Source of the DNA: JAPWJZ01 sp965279315
GTDB taxonomy: Bacteria; Pseudomonadota; Alphaproteobacteria; Micavibrionales; UBA2020
Direction of reading: 5' to 3'
Length of the DNA stretch: 64,000 bases
Assembly (NCBI GenBank): GCA_965279315.1
Contig: OZ257145.1
Coordinates: 2,604,001 to 2,668,000 of the forward strand
Made by a program: the position numbers and the translations under genes. Every line of letters starts with the position of its first letter. The stretch's first letter is position 1. Below the pieces are notes generated by a model, which saw nothing but the letters and a program-made list of their open reading frames with translations, made no database searches and had not been told where the DNA came from. This document shows positions 42,594 through 52,115 of this stretch, piece by piece.

Positions 42594-43742
42594 ATGACAG
42601 CGCCCCCGAAAGACAATTTGGAAAACCACCCCCAGCTGCCCGATAACCGGGTATTGCACCCCCTGTTCGGCAACTTCTGCACGACCGAAACTTTCGCGCT
42701 AAAAACGCATGTGGGCGGCAGCCACCATACGCATTACGAAGCGCATCTTGACGACCCCGTGAAGAAAACATGGACGGTCAGCAAGGTCGTGACGGTGACG
42801 GAGGACAGTTTCCACGCATGGAAGCGCAAATCCACGACCGGCAGCCAGGTGATGAAAGCGAAAGTCAATTTCCGCGACGCGCTGAAACTGATGGGCCAAC
42901 TGGAAAAAGACCACAAGGACAAGCCGCATAATTTCGAGGCGCTGTACCCCGATGCGCCCGTGCTGGGATTCCTGCATTACCGCGCCTTTGCGGAGCGTGA
43001 AGGCTATGTGTATGACACCAAGGACATCCCCCATGCGCGCCCGAATACGCGCGTGCTGCCGCTGGGCTGCACTTTCCATCAATCCGATGTCGATAACGCG
43101 AACAAGAACGTGCAGCGCCCCGAAGATGAATTCGACAATAACGGCCCGCAAAGCAAGCTGCCGAACGCGCATTTCCTGCTGGATAACTTCACCGCCGCCG
43201 CGCATCGCGACGATTTCCAGACCAGCCTGAACGGCACGCGCGCGATGGCGCTGCTCGACCGGTTTGTCGATCAGGTGGAAGCGGCGCAAGAACACCTGAA
43301 GGAATATTGCGAGAAATACGCGGCAATGGGCTATGGCGGGTTGATCGACGATGCCGATAACGAATTACGCCTTGCCGAAAGCACGCTGCGCCAGCTGCGC
43401 GCCTATCATGTGGATACGACCGAATACGATAACTTCCTGACGCAATGCCGCATCACGACCTATGTGCTGCATGCCGAAGGGCTTTACGACCTGATGAACA
43501 AGGGCAAAGGCGAGTTCAACGCGAATGAAGCGCTGTTCCAATCGCGCGTGACGCAGGCGCTGGAGCTGTTCAAGAAGATCGACAGCAGCGAAGAAGGCGC
43601 GAAAACGCTGCAGAACATGATCGTGCAAACCCCTGCCCCCGCCGTGCCTGCGGCGATTGGCAATTTCATCACTAATTACCGCATCGAACGCCCGAAATTC
43701 GGCACGCCGCCTGCCCCCGCCACCAAAGGGCTGCGCCCGTAA
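42594..43742 (+). CDS. Hypothetical protein
   Basis: 382 residues from MTAPPKDN; a longer start at 42489 is possible (no clear ribosome site for either). His-rich HVGGSHHTHYEAHL and TLRQLRAYHVDTTEYD stand out, and the C-terminal half is helical (LDRFVDQVEAAQEHLKEYCE in outline). No signal peptide or membrane helix. Pro-rich end PAPAVPAAIGNF. No recognisable family. Confidence 0.6.
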   Translation: MTAPPKDNLENHPQLPDNRVLHPLFGNFCTTETFALKTHVGGSHHTHYEAHLDDPVKKTWTVSKVVTVTEDSFHAWKRKSTTGSQVMKAKVNFRDALKLMGQLEKDHKDKPHNFEALYPDAPVLGFLHYRAFAEREGYVYDTKDIPHARPNTRVLPLGCTFHQSDVDNANKNVQRPEDEFDNNGPQSKLPNAHFLLDNFTAAAHRDDFQTSLNGTRAMALLDRFVDQVEAAQEHLKEYCEKYAAMGYGGLIDDADNELRLAESTLRQLRAYHVDTTEYDNFLTQCRITTYVLHAEGLYDLMNKGKGEFNANEALFQSRVTQALELFKKIDSSEEGAKTLQNMIVQTPAPAVPAAIGNFITNYRIERPKFGTPPAPATKGLRP

Positions 43743-43851
43743 CAGGCTGCTTTCACAGCGTAATTCAAGCCTTTTCCGGCCCTTAATCATTTGTCAAAAC
43801 ATAGTTGATACCATAATCCGCAGAGACTCGGTTTTCATCTGTGAGGGATTT

Positions 43852-45546
43852 ATGGCGGATCAGGACAATACAAAACCCATCGTAATCGTCGGCGGCGGCT
43901 TTGCGGGCACGACGCTTTTGACCCATACGCTGCTGCGGATCGCTGCGGACCCGACCATCACCAAGCCCGTGAAAATCCTGATGGTGGAACGCCACGAAGA
44001 ACAGATGCATGGCGGCGTCGCCTACAGCAAGGGCGCGGATTACAAGAAACACAACCTGAATGCCGGCGCGATGAGCATGGACATGTTCCCGGGCAACGAA
44101 CCGCCGCCCGGCTTTCCCAGTTTCGTGCAATACATCCAGCAAAAGGCCGAGAGCAACCCCGACGCGCTCGACCAGCTGATCAACCCGTCACGCCAGCTGG
44201 TGAGCGAATACATCACCGCCATGCTGGACCTCGCCAAGGAAAAGGTCGGCATCAAGGCGGATGTCGAGGTTGCGCTGCGCAAGGCGACCAAGATTGAACA
44301 GCTGCCCGAGGGCGGCACGCGCGTCGAATTCGGCGACGGGTCGAGCGTTGAATCCTGCCATACGTTTCTGGCGACAGGCTTTCAGGAAGCAGCCGCGCCG
44401 CGTTTTGCCAAGAACGTGGCCGACCATCCGCGTTTCATGGACCAGCCCTATGCGGCGAAGGCCAACCCTTTCTATGATGAAGTATGCAAGGAAAACGATG
44501 CCAAGACGCTGATCATCGGCACCGGCCTGACCGCGATGGACATTGCCGCGCGCATGATCAATTCCGGCTATAAGGGCGAGATCACCATGATGTCGCGTCG
44601 CGGGTTGATGCACAAAACATACGAAGACACGCCGCCCGAAGAATACCTTGCCAACCAGGCGATGCGCGGCGAAGCGCGGTCGGTTGACCAGATGGACATT
44701 TCAAAAACGCGCCCGAAATTCCTGGAGGCCGAAACGACCGCCGAACTGGTACGCGCCGTCGTCAGCGAATTCAACGAGCTTAAATCGCAGGGCTACACCT
44801 CGCCCGAAATCCTGATTTACTGGGAACGCTTCGTGCCGGATGTCTGCGCGAAATTCCCGCACAAGGATCTGGCGGCGCTGTTCGCAGACCATGAGGCGCT
44901 CATTACGTCATCACGCGTCGGCGTGACGCCCAATACCGGCCTCACCGTGCGCCACGGCATCGAAAGCGGCCAGATCAAGGTGGAGGTGGGCGCGATCAAG
45001 GATATCAGCCCCGGCGACAACGGCGGCCTGAAGGCCACCTACAACCCCGGTAACGGCGATGTGTCGATGGTGAAGATGCAGTTCAACGCGGCGGAAAACC
45101 GCCCCGAGGAGGCGCAATACGATTACGTGTTCTCCGCCATGGGCAATACCAGCAACTATGCCTTGCCCCCCGAACAGATCAGCGACCCGCTGTGGCAGGA
45201 TTTGCTGAAGGAAGGCAAGGCGCAGCCGCATTGGACGAAATCGGGCATCGCTGTATCGCGCGATTTCTCCCTGCTGGATGCGCAAGGCAACCCGTCCGAC
45301 TGCATTACCGTGATCGGCGTGCCGGTTGCGGGGCATATGATGACGACAGCCTATGCCTATCCCCACGCGCCCCATATATCGGGCGGCAAGCTGGGGCCGA
45401 ATGCGCTGGGCGCGATGACGATTTCTTCGGAAGTGAAGATGGTCCTGGATGAAAAATACGAGTCCATGACCGCTGGCTACCGCAACGAAGCGTCGTCCGT
45501 TTCAGCCAGCATCAAACGTCAGAAAACCGCGCAACCCTTTAGATAA
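43852..45546 (+). CDS. FAD/NAD(P)-binding protein, paralogue 1
   Basis: 564 residues from ATG 43852 with GAGGGATTT upstream. Rossmann nucleotide-binding IVIVGGGFAGTTLLTH near residue 10, a second fingerprint LIIGTGLTAMDIAARMI near 222, and SAMGNTSNY late in the chain. It belongs to the FAD-NAD(P)-binding family that includes E. coli YdhS. Substrate unknown. It is about half identical, by eye, to the next gene, 263 bp downstream, from which it is separated by hairpins. Confidence 0.85.
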   Translation: MADQDNTKPIVIVGGGFAGTTLLTHTLLRIAADPTITKPVKILMVERHEEQMHGGVAYSKGADYKKHNLNAGAMSMDMFPGNEPPPGFPSFVQYIQQKAESNPDALDQLINPSRQLVSEYITAMLDLAKEKVGIKADVEVALRKATKIEQLPEGGTRVEFGDGSSVESCHTFLATGFQEAAAPRFAKNVADHPRFMDQPYAAKANPFYDEVCKENDAKTLIIGTGLTAMDIAARMINSGYKGEITMMSRRGLMHKTYEDTPPEEYLANQAMRGEARSVDQMDISKTRPKFLEAETTAELVRAVVSEFNELKSQGYTSPEILIYWERFVPDVCAKFPHKDLAALFADHEALITSSRVGVTPNTGLTVRHGIESGQIKVEVGAIKDISPGDNGGLKATYNPGNGDVSMVKMQFNAAENRPEEAQYDYVFSAMGNTSNYALPPEQISDPLWQDLLKEGKAQPHWTKSGIAVSRDFSLLDAQGNPSDCITVIGVPVAGHMMTTAYAYPHAPHISGGKLGPNALGAMTISSEVKMVLDEKYESMTAGYRNEASSVSASIKRQKTAQPFR

Positions 45547-45590
45547 CCTCGATTGTTGCGCTGCAACACGGCAACCCCCTGAAAATAAAG

Positions 45591-45648
45591 GATACCCGTT
45601 CAAGTATGGGGTATCTAAAGACCTCTTTTTATCTTGTTATGACAAGAT
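45591..45648 (+). promoter_or_regulatory. Two adjacent hairpins between FAD paralogues
   Basis: GATACCC..GGGTATC (45591-45615) is followed by a T-rich tract, as in a weak terminator. ATCTTGT-TATG-ACAAGAT (45631-45648) is a perfect 7-bp inverted repeat that could be an operator. No promoter was clear. Confidence 0.45.
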
Positions 45649-45809
45649 TGTTATGATATGATTCTTGAAATTGAAAAAAAAGAACTGCCGCAGGCTCCCG
45701 ATTGAAACAAAAAGAGGGCCGCAAACGACCGCCGCAAAAACAAAAACAACGGGCGGTTGTGCAGATTTAAGACTTAAACGCGGTGTAAAATTTTCAAGAG
45801 GGTTCATTC

Positions 45810-47519
45810 ATGACAGACAATACCTCTCCCCCTATCGTGATCGTCGGCGGCGGTTTGGCAGGCACAGTGATGCTGGTGCATACGCTGGTCAGGATTGCCA
45901 ATGACCCTGCCATTACCGAAGCAAACCCCGTCAGCCTGTCGCTGATCGAGCGCTATGCCGAACAGCTGCATGGCGGCGTCGCCTACAGCACAGGCCCGAA
46001 ATTCCGCGAGCATAACCTGAACGCAGGCGCGCGCACGCTCAACTTCTTCCCCGCAGGCAAATACCCCGCCGGCATGCCGACCTTTGTCGAATACATCCAG
46101 GACCGCGCGAATACCAACCCGTCCGAACTGCACGCGCTGACCGACCCGCCCCGCCAGATGGTCAATGAATACTGCCAGCACATGCTTGCGCTCGCGATCG
46201 AAAAGGCCGGCGCGAAGGTGCATGTCGATATCGGCATGAAAAACATCATCAAGGCCGAAGAAAAGCCCGAGGGCGGCGCGCGCCTGTATTGCAGCGACGG
46301 CGCGGAATTCGATGCCAGCCATGTGATCCTCGCAACCGGCTTCCAGGAAGCGACCGCGCCCAAATTCGCGCAGAAGGCCGCCAACCACCCGCATTTCGTG
46401 GCACAGCCCTATTCCGCCCGCGCCAACCGCGCATACGAAGAAGTCTGTTCCAACAACGAAGGCAAAAAAGCCTTCATCATCGGCACCGGCCTGACTGCGA
46501 TGGACATTGCCGCGCGCCTGATCAAGCAGGGATTCAAGGGCGAGATCACCATGATGTCGCGCCGCGCGCTGATGCACACGACGTTCGAGCCGACGACGCC
46601 GGAAGAATACCTGGCGAAACGCATCAAGGGCGAACCCCGCCCGCAGGCGGAGCTGGAATTTACAAAGCAGGAGCCGAAATTCCTCGCGGCGAAAACCATC
46701 GGCGGCCTTGTGAAGGCCGTCGGCAAGGAATTCACCGAACTGACCGCGCAGGGCTATTCATCGGGCGAGATCCTCGCCTATTGGGAGCGTTACGTGCCGA
46801 CGATTGCGGAAAAATTCCCGCATGAAGATTTGGCGAAACTGTACCTCGACAACGAGGCGCTGATCGTCAGCCGCCGCGCGGGCGTCACGCCGGATACCGG
46901 CACGACCGTGCGCGATGCGATCAACAACGGCCAGATCAAGGTAAAAACCGGCGCGATCCGCGAAGTGGCGGTCGATGACGAAGGCAAGCTCGCCGTTACC
47001 TATAACCCCGGCTCCGGCGCCTTGACGCTGACGCGCGCGAAATTCAACGCGGCCACCAATCGCACCAAGACCGAAGGATATGATTTCGTGTTCTCGGCGA
47101 TGGGCAACTCGGCGAATTTCAACAATGTTGCTGACGTGAAGGAAAAGCTGTGGGCCGACCTGCTGGAAACCGGCAAGGCGACCCCGCATTGGCTGCGCGC
47201 GGGCGTGACCCTGTCCCCCGATTTCTCGCTGGTCGATGACAAGGGCAACGCTTCCTACAGCTTCACCGTCATCGGCGTGCCAGCATCCGGCCATATGGTC
47301 GTGACGCGCTACCCCTATCCCGACAGCCCCGGTGTCACTGGCGGCAAGATGGGCCCGACCTCGCTCAATTCCGGCGCGATCCTGTCGGAAACGCTGCTGG
47401 TGCTGGAAGCGAAGTACGAGCGCATGGTTGCGAACTTCAAAGACGAACCGGCCGCCAACGATGCCGATTTCAACGCCGCGCCCAAGAAGCGCGCAGCGGG
47501 CCGTTCGTTCGGCGCATAA
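45810..47519 (+). CDS. FAD/NAD(P)-binding protein, paralogue 2
   Basis: 569 residues. Same plan as the preceding gene: IVIVGGGLAGTVMLVHTLVR near residue 10, HGGVAYSTGPKFREHNLNAG, IIGTGLTAMDIAARLIKQG near 222, and SAMGNSANFNNV. Paralogous with 43852-45546 through the whole chain. The start is AGAGGGTTCATTC before ATG. A strong terminator follows at 47540. Confidence 0.85.
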   Translation: MTDNTSPPIVIVGGGLAGTVMLVHTLVRIANDPAITEANPVSLSLIERYAEQLHGGVAYSTGPKFREHNLNAGARTLNFFPAGKYPAGMPTFVEYIQDRANTNPSELHALTDPPRQMVNEYCQHMLALAIEKAGAKVHVDIGMKNIIKAEEKPEGGARLYCSDGAEFDASHVILATGFQEATAPKFAQKAANHPHFVAQPYSARANRAYEEVCSNNEGKKAFIIGTGLTAMDIAARLIKQGFKGEITMMSRRALMHTTFEPTTPEEYLAKRIKGEPRPQAELEFTKQEPKFLAAKTIGGLVKAVGKEFTELTAQGYSSGEILAYWERYVPTIAEKFPHEDLAKLYLDNEALIVSRRAGVTPDTGTTVRDAINNGQIKVKTGAIREVAVDDEGKLAVTYNPGSGALTLTRAKFNAATNRTKTEGYDFVFSAMGNSANFNNVADVKEKLWADLLETGKATPHWLRAGVTLSPDFSLVDDKGNASYSFTVIGVPASGHMVVTRYPYPDSPGVTGGKMGPTSLNSGAILSETLLVLEAKYERMVANFKDEPAANDADFNAAPKKRAAGRSFGA

Positions 47520-47539
47520 ATTATTCAGTCCTCCCTAAC

Positions 47540-47573
47540 GCGGGCCGGGTTTTCTCCCCCGGCCCGCATTTTT
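47540..47573 (+). terminator. Terminator of the second FAD paralogue
   Basis: GCGGGCCGGG (47540-47549) and CCCGGCCCGC (47558-47567) form a 10-bp stem followed by ATTTTTAT. Confidence 0.85.
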
Positions 47574-47606
47574 ATGCCTGTTTTATGCAGTGAAAACAGG
47601 CATAAA
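47571..47606. promoter_or_regulatory. Perfect 14-bp inverted repeat
   Basis: TTTATGCCTGTTTT (47571-47584), spacer ATGCAGTG, AAAACAGGCATAAA (47593-47606). It overlaps the end of the terminator T tract and could be an operator or a second hairpin. Confidence 0.5.
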
Positions 47607-47642
47607 TCGCTAAAGTTAGTGTTTTCATATTGCAATAGAAAG

Positions 47643-47672
47643 TTGACTGTGCTATTTTCTCGGCACAATCAA
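47643..47672. promoter_or_regulatory. Imperfect palindrome before the 47708 gene
   Basis: TTGACTGTGC (47643-47652) and GCACAATCAA (47663-47672) match as inverted repeats at 9 of 10 places. The first arm begins with a -35-like TTGACT, but no good -10 is placed correctly, so operator is the likelier reading. Confidence 0.45.
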
Positions 47673-47707
47673 AAACGCTAAAAAATCGAATAAATGGAGT
47701 GCTTCAT

Positions 47708-47872
47708 ATGTTTACCTTTTTCAACACGACCGTTCAGCAGGACGCCGCTTTCCGCGCGAAATCCGCACAGATGCAGGACCAGAAGACTCCCGTCCTGACC
47801 GCCGCGAACGATGACAAATACCACCAGAAATATTTCGGCGGTGACGATGCCGATGAAAAAACGACCGCCTGA
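47708..47872 (+). CDS. Small 54-residue protein
   Basis: 54 residues: MFTFFNTTVQQDAAFRAKSA at the start, then a Gln/Lys middle, VLTAANDDKYHQKYFGGDDA and an Asp/Thr end. GGAG lies nine bases before the ATG and a strong terminator follows, so it is a complete short transcription unit behind two palindromes. No family recognised; the codon use is like the neighbours. Confidence 0.62.
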   Translation: MFTFFNTTVQQDAAFRAKSAQMQDQKTPVLTAANDDKYHQKYFGGDDADEKTTA

Positions 47873-47894
47873 TATTTTCCAAAGGCGACAAGAA

Positions 47895-47928
47895 AACAGC
47901 CCGGTTGCAAAACCGGGCTGTTTCTTTT
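47895..47928 (+). terminator. Terminator of the 54-residue gene
   Basis: AACAGCCCGGTT, GCAA, AACCGGGCTGTT followed by TCTTTT: a 12-bp perfect stem. Confidence 0.88.
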
Positions 47929-47952
47929 GGCGGATAAGGCTACATTAGGGGC

Positions 47953-48927
47953 ATGGCAAACCCCTATTATTCCGGCCCTGTCAGCGACCATTACGACGGC
48001 GAACGTTTCCGCAACTACGCGCCGCGCGACCCCGGCCGCACGCAGTCTTTCTGGAAGTGGCAGCTGACATCAAAACCGCGCCCCTGGCCGTTCCGCGTCG
48101 ATCCGATCCCGCAGGATGTGCCTCCCTCACGCGTCGATGGCGATGCATTGCGCGTGACCTTCGTCGGCCATGCGACGATGCTGATACAAACGGCAGGGCT
48201 GAACATCCTGACCGATCCTGTCTGGTCCACCCGCGCCAGCCCCCTGCCCTTCATGGGCCCGCGCCGCGTCTGCCCCGCCGGTATCGCATTCGACAACCTG
48301 CCCAAGATCGATGTCGTGATCGTCAGCCACAACCATTACGACCATATGGACATCAAGACGCTGAAGAAACTCGGCAGCCGCGACAACCCGCTGTTCGTTA
48401 CGCCGCTCGGCAACGATACCATCATGAAAAAGCATATCCCTAACATGCGCGTGCGCGCGCTCGATTGGGGCGATGCGGAAAAATTGCAGGGCGTCAGTTT
48501 CCATGCCGAGCCCGCGCAGCATTGGTCGATGCGCCGCATGGGAGACCGCAACAAGGCACTATGGGCGGCCTTCGTGATTTCGGCGCCGGGCGGGAACATC
48601 TATTTCTCCGCCGATACAGGCTATGCCGACCATTTCCGCAAGGCGCGCGAAAAATTCGGCCATTTCCGTTTTGCCGCCATCCCCATCGGCGCGTATGAGC
48701 CGCGCTGGTTCATGCGCTATTCCCATTGCGACCCGCAGGAAGCGGTGAAGGCTTACGAAGATCTGGGCGCGCCATTATCGATGGGCATCCATTTCAACAC
48801 TTTCCGCCTGTCGGATGAAGGGTACGATGATCCCGCCGCCGAATTGCTGGCGGCGCTCGCAGAAAAAAGAATTCCGGCAGAGCGTTTTCGCGCCTTGCCG
48901 GATGGGTCTTCTATAGACGTTCCTTAG
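47953..48927 (+). CDS. MBL-fold metallo-hydrolase, UlaG/NAPE-PLD-like
   Basis: 324 residues. The metal motif is SHNHYDHMD near residue 125 (HxHxDH), with upstream FVGHATMLIQ and NILTDPVWSTRASP, and later PAQHWSMRRMGDRN and YFSADTGYADHF for the other ligands. The N-terminal DPGRTQSFWKW and the IGAYEPRWFM end are like NAPE-PLD-related hydrolases. Substrate unknown. Ends in a 4-base overlap with convergent metF. Confidence 0.88.
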   Translation: MANPYYSGPVSDHYDGERFRNYAPRDPGRTQSFWKWQLTSKPRPWPFRVDPIPQDVPPSRVDGDALRVTFVGHATMLIQTAGLNILTDPVWSTRASPLPFMGPRRVCPAGIAFDNLPKIDVVIVSHNHYDHMDIKTLKKLGSRDNPLFVTPLGNDTIMKKHIPNMRVRALDWGDAEKLQGVSFHAEPAQHWSMRRMGDRNKALWAAFVISAPGGNIYFSADTGYADHFRKAREKFGHFRFAAIPIGAYEPRWFMRYSHCDPQEAVKAYEDLGAPLSMGIHFNTFRLSDEGYDDPAAELLAALAEKRIPAERFRALPDGSSIDVP

Positions 48928-49853
48928 GCCGCAACCGCTTTCGCAACCTTCGCGCGCATCCCCAGCATGTGGCAGATCGCGAGCGACAATTCGGCGCGGT
49001 TCAGCGTGTAGAAATGGAAATCACGCACGCCGTTTTCATGCAGCACGCGGCATTGTTCAGACGCAACGGTTGCGGCGACCAGTTCGCGGGTCTTGGGGAA
49101 ATCATCCAGACCTTCAAACAACTGCACCATCCATTTCGGCACTTTCGTGCCGCAGCGGTTGGCGAATTCGACCATCTTGGTGAAATTGGTGATCGGCAGA
49201 ATGCCGGGCACAATCGGCACATCGATCCCCGCCGCCACCGCACGGTCGCGGAAGGACAGGAATTTTTCGGGGTTCATGAAAAATTGCGTGATGACGCGGT
49301 TCGCGCCCGCATCGACCTTCTTTTTCAGGTTGAGCAAATCCAGCTGCGTGTTAATTGCTTCGGGGTGGCCTTCGGGGTAGCCCGCCACGCTGATTTCAAA
49401 CGGCGCGATTTTCTTCAGGCCCGTCACAAGGTCGCTGGCATGTTCATAGCCGCCCGGCGTCGGCACATATTTGCCGGTATTGTCCGGCATGTCGCCACGC
49501 AGTGCCACGATATGGCGGATGCCGTCTCGCCAATAGCCATCGACAATCTCGGCGATTTCTTCTTTCGTGTGCCCGATGCAGGTCAGGTGCGCGGCGGCAT
49601 TAAGGCCGGTGCGGCTGTTGATATGCGTCACAATGTCATGTGTGCGTTCGCGCGTGCTGCCGCCTGCGCCATAGGTGACCGACACGAATTTCGGCGACAG
49701 CTGGCTCAGCAGCGCGAAGGATTCCCACAGGTTTTCTTCCATCTTCGCCGTTTTGGGCGGGAAGAATTCGAAGCTGACATTCAGGTCGCAATCCTGCGGC
49801 ATGATAAAGGGCAAAGACATCAGCCCGTTTTTGTCGCCTTGTTCCGTCGTCAT
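48924..49853 (-). CDS. metF: 5,10-methylenetetrahydrofolate reductase
   Basis: 309 residues. FAD enzyme that makes 5-methyltetrahydrofolate for methionine synthesis. The start SFEFFPPKTAKMEENLW, SVTYGAGGSTRERT and AHLTCIGHTKEEI, HIVALRGDMP and the FAD/folate-side VTQFFMNPEKFLSF-like ITQFFMNPEKFLSF are diagnostic. TIM-barrel length is normal. ATG preceded by GGAACGC. Divergent from hppD; ends overlapping the MBL gene. Confidence 0.95.
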   Translation of the reverse strand: MTTEQGDKNGLMSLPFIMPQDCDLNVSFEFFPPKTAKMEENLWESFALLSQLSPKFVSVTYGAGGSTRERTHDIVTHINSRTGLNAAAHLTCIGHTKEEIAEIVDGYWRDGIRHIVALRGDMPDNTGKYVPTPGGYEHASDLVTGLKKIAPFEISVAGYPEGHPEAINTQLDLLNLKKKVDAGANRVITQFFMNPEKFLSFRDRAVAAGIDVPIVPGILPITNFTKMVEFANRCGTKVPKWMVQLFEGLDDFPKTRELVAATVASEQCRVLHENGVRDFHFYTLNRAELSLAICHMLGMRAKVAKAVAA

Positions 49854-50019
49854 GCGTTCCGTTTCGCCATATTATTTTAAAACAAGCGGTATTGTAGCGG
49901 TGCAGCAAAAAAAGCCAAGCAAAAATAAGGGCAAAACATCGCGATAGCCCGCCGTTTCCCTTGAAAATACAGGCGAAAACATTAATATCACTCCTACAGC
50001 ATTCACAAGGAGCATCAAA

Positions 50020-51096
50020 ATGGCCGACCTGTTCGAAAACCCCATGGGCACCGATGGTTTCGAGTTTGTGGAATACAGCCACACCGAACCGGAAAAACTC
50101 GAAAAACTTTTCGCCAGCCTCGGCTTCAAAAAGACCGGCACGCATAAATCGAAAAAGGTCACGCTCTGGCAGCAGGGCGACATCAACTTCATCCTGAACG
50201 CTGAACCCGAAGCGATCGAGTTCGCCAAAAAACGCCACGGCGGCGGCGCGATTGCCATGGCCTTCCGCGTAAAGGACGCTGCCAAGGCACTTGCCCATGC
50301 GGTGTCGAAGGGCGCGAAAGAAATCAAGGGCAAGGTCGGCCCCGGCGAACTCAGCATCCCCGCCATCGAAGGCATCGGCGGATCGTACCTGTACCTCGTC
50401 GACAAATACGGCGCGAACGGTTCGATCTATGAAACCGATTTCAACATCACCGATAAGGCACCGAAGGGCGCGGGGTTGACGTATCTCGACCACCTGACGC
50501 ACAACGTGATGCGCGGCAACATGACAAAATGGGCGGATTTCTACACCGAGCTGTTCAACTTCCGCGAGATCCGTTATTTCGACATCGAAGGCAAGCTGAC
50601 CGGCCTGAAATCGAAAGCCATGACCTCCCCCTGCGGCAAGATCCGCATTCCGATCAACGAATCCTCCGACGACAAGTCGCAAATCGAGGAATTCCTGAAA
50701 CGCTACGGCGGTGAAGGCATCCAGCATATCGCGCTTGGCACCAACGACATCTGCCAAACCGTGACCGACCTGCAAGGCACGGGCATGGAATTCCAGACGA
50801 CGCTCGACACCTATTACAAAAAGCTCGACGCGCGCGTGCCGGGGCATGGCGAAGACGTGGCAAAGCTGCAGGGTCTCAACATCCTCCTCGACGGCGCACC
50901 GACGAAAGGCCAGGGCATCCTGCTCCAGATTTTCACCAAAGACGCCATCGGCCCGATCTTCTATGAAATCATCCAGCGTAAAGGCAACGAAGGCTTCGGC
51001 GAAGGCAACTTCCAGGCGCTGTTTGAATCGCTGGAAGACGACCAGATCCGCCGCGGCGTGCTGAAGGATGACGGCAGCAAAAAGGCGGCGTCGTAA
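50020..51096 (+). CDS. hppD: 4-hydroxyphenylpyruvate dioxygenase
   Basis: 358 residues. Non-heme iron enzyme that turns 4-hydroxyphenylpyruvate into homogentisate in tyrosine degradation. Two vicinal-oxygen-chelate halves; the iron ligands lie in LDHLTHNV near 162, IQHIALGTNDI near 240 and FYEIIQRKGNEGFGEGNF near 318 (His, His, Glu). AAGGAG precedes the ATG. One-base overlap (TAATG) with the next gene, so the pair is an operon. Confidence 0.97.
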   Translation: MADLFENPMGTDGFEFVEYSHTEPEKLEKLFASLGFKKTGTHKSKKVTLWQQGDINFILNAEPEAIEFAKKRHGGGAIAMAFRVKDAAKALAHAVSKGAKEIKGKVGPGELSIPAIEGIGGSYLYLVDKYGANGSIYETDFNITDKAPKGAGLTYLDHLTHNVMRGNMTKWADFYTELFNFREIRYFDIEGKLTGLKSKAMTSPCGKIRIPINESSDDKSQIEEFLKRYGGEGIQHIALGTNDICQTVTDLQGTGMEFQTTLDTYYKKLDARVPGHGEDVAKLQGLNILLDGAPTKGQGILLQIFTKDAIGPIFYEIIQRKGNEGFGEGNFQALFESLEDDQIRRGVLKDDGSKKAAS

Positions 51097-52115
51097 TGAA
51101 ACTCGCCTCCCTAAAGCACAACCGCGACGGCAAACTGGTCGTCGTGAACGCGGCGTTGACGCAGTATGCATCTGCCACCCATATCGCCCCGACACTGCAG
51201 GCGGCGCTGGATGACTGGGAAAAAGTGCAGCCGCAGCTGAAGCAGCTGGCGCAGGACCTTGAACAGGGCCGTGCCAAGGATGTTGCGCTGTTCAATGCGA
51301 AGAATTGCGCATCTCCCCTGCCCCGTGCCTATCAATGGGCGGATGGCAGCGCGTATGTGAACCACGTCGAGCTCGTACGCAAGGCACGCGGCGCGGAAAT
51401 GCCGGAAAGTTTCTGGACTGACCCGCTGATGTATCAGGGCGGTTCCGACACCTTCCTGTCGCCCACAGACGATATCGCGTTCGAACAGGAAGCATGGGGC
51501 ATCGATTTCGAGGGCGAAGTCGCGGTTATCACGGGCGATGTGCCGATGGGTACGCCCGCATCCGATGCCGGGCAATATATTAAACTCATCATGCTGGTGA
51601 ACGACATCACGCTGCGCGCGGTTGCGCAGCCTGAACTGGCGAAGGGTTTTGGTTTCTACCAGTCCAAGCCCTCAAGCGCCTTTTCCCCCGTCGCCGTCAC
51701 GCCCGAAGAACTGGGCGACGCGTGGAAAGACAACAAGGTGCATTTGCCCCTGCATGCCGACTGGAACGGCAAGCAATTCGGCCGCCCCCATGCGGGCACC
51801 GACATGGTATTCGATTTCGCGCAACTGATTGCACATGCTGCGAAAACGCGCGCGCTTTGCGCTGGCACAATCATCGGGTCGGGCACGATTTCGAACAAGG
51901 ACCGCAGCAGCGGCCATGTCTGCATCGTGGAAAAACGCATGCTGGAAAAAGTGGAGAGCGGCGAAAGCAAAACGCCCTTCATGAAATTCGGCGACACGAT
52001 CAAGATCGAGATGCTCGACACGGGCGGAAAATCCATCTTCGGCGCGATCGAGCAGAAGGTCGTTCCCTATAAATATGAAACCGCGGCCTTAACCGCCAAG
52101 GCGGCGGCCGGATAA
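51096..52115 (+). CDS. Fumarylacetoacetate hydrolase family protein
   Basis: 339 residues. FAH-type motifs: WGIDFEGEVAVITGDVP near residue 135 (acidic metal ligands), LVNDITLR, and GSGTISNKDRSS near 270. Next to hppD it is most likely the fumarylacetoacetase of homogentisate degradation, although this subgroup also has 2-keto-acid hydratases. Its ATG overlaps the hppD stop by one base; its 3' end overlaps the convergent ankyrin gene by 27 bases. No homogentisate dioxygenase is in the window. Confidence 0.85.
   Translation: MKLASLKHNRDGKLVVVNAALTQYASATHIAPTLQAALDDWEKVQPQLKQLAQDLEQGRAKDVALFNAKNCASPLPRAYQWADGSAYVNHVELVRKARGAEMPESFWTDPLMYQGGSDTFLSPTDDIAFEQEAWGIDFEGEVAVITGDVPMGTPASDAGQYIKLIMLVNDITLRAVAQPELAKGFGFYQSKPSSAFSPVAVTPEELGDAWKDNKVHLPLHADWNGKQFGRPHAGTDMVFDFAQLIAHAAKTRALCAGTIIGSGTISNKDRSSGHVCIVEKRMLEKVESGESKTPFMKFGDTIKIEMLDTGGKSIFGAIEQKVVPYKYETAALTAKAAAG

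Noticed and set aside
49636..51195. 519-codon antisense frame across hppD and the start of metF
   Set aside because: Overlaps two secure genes and shows no conserved motif.
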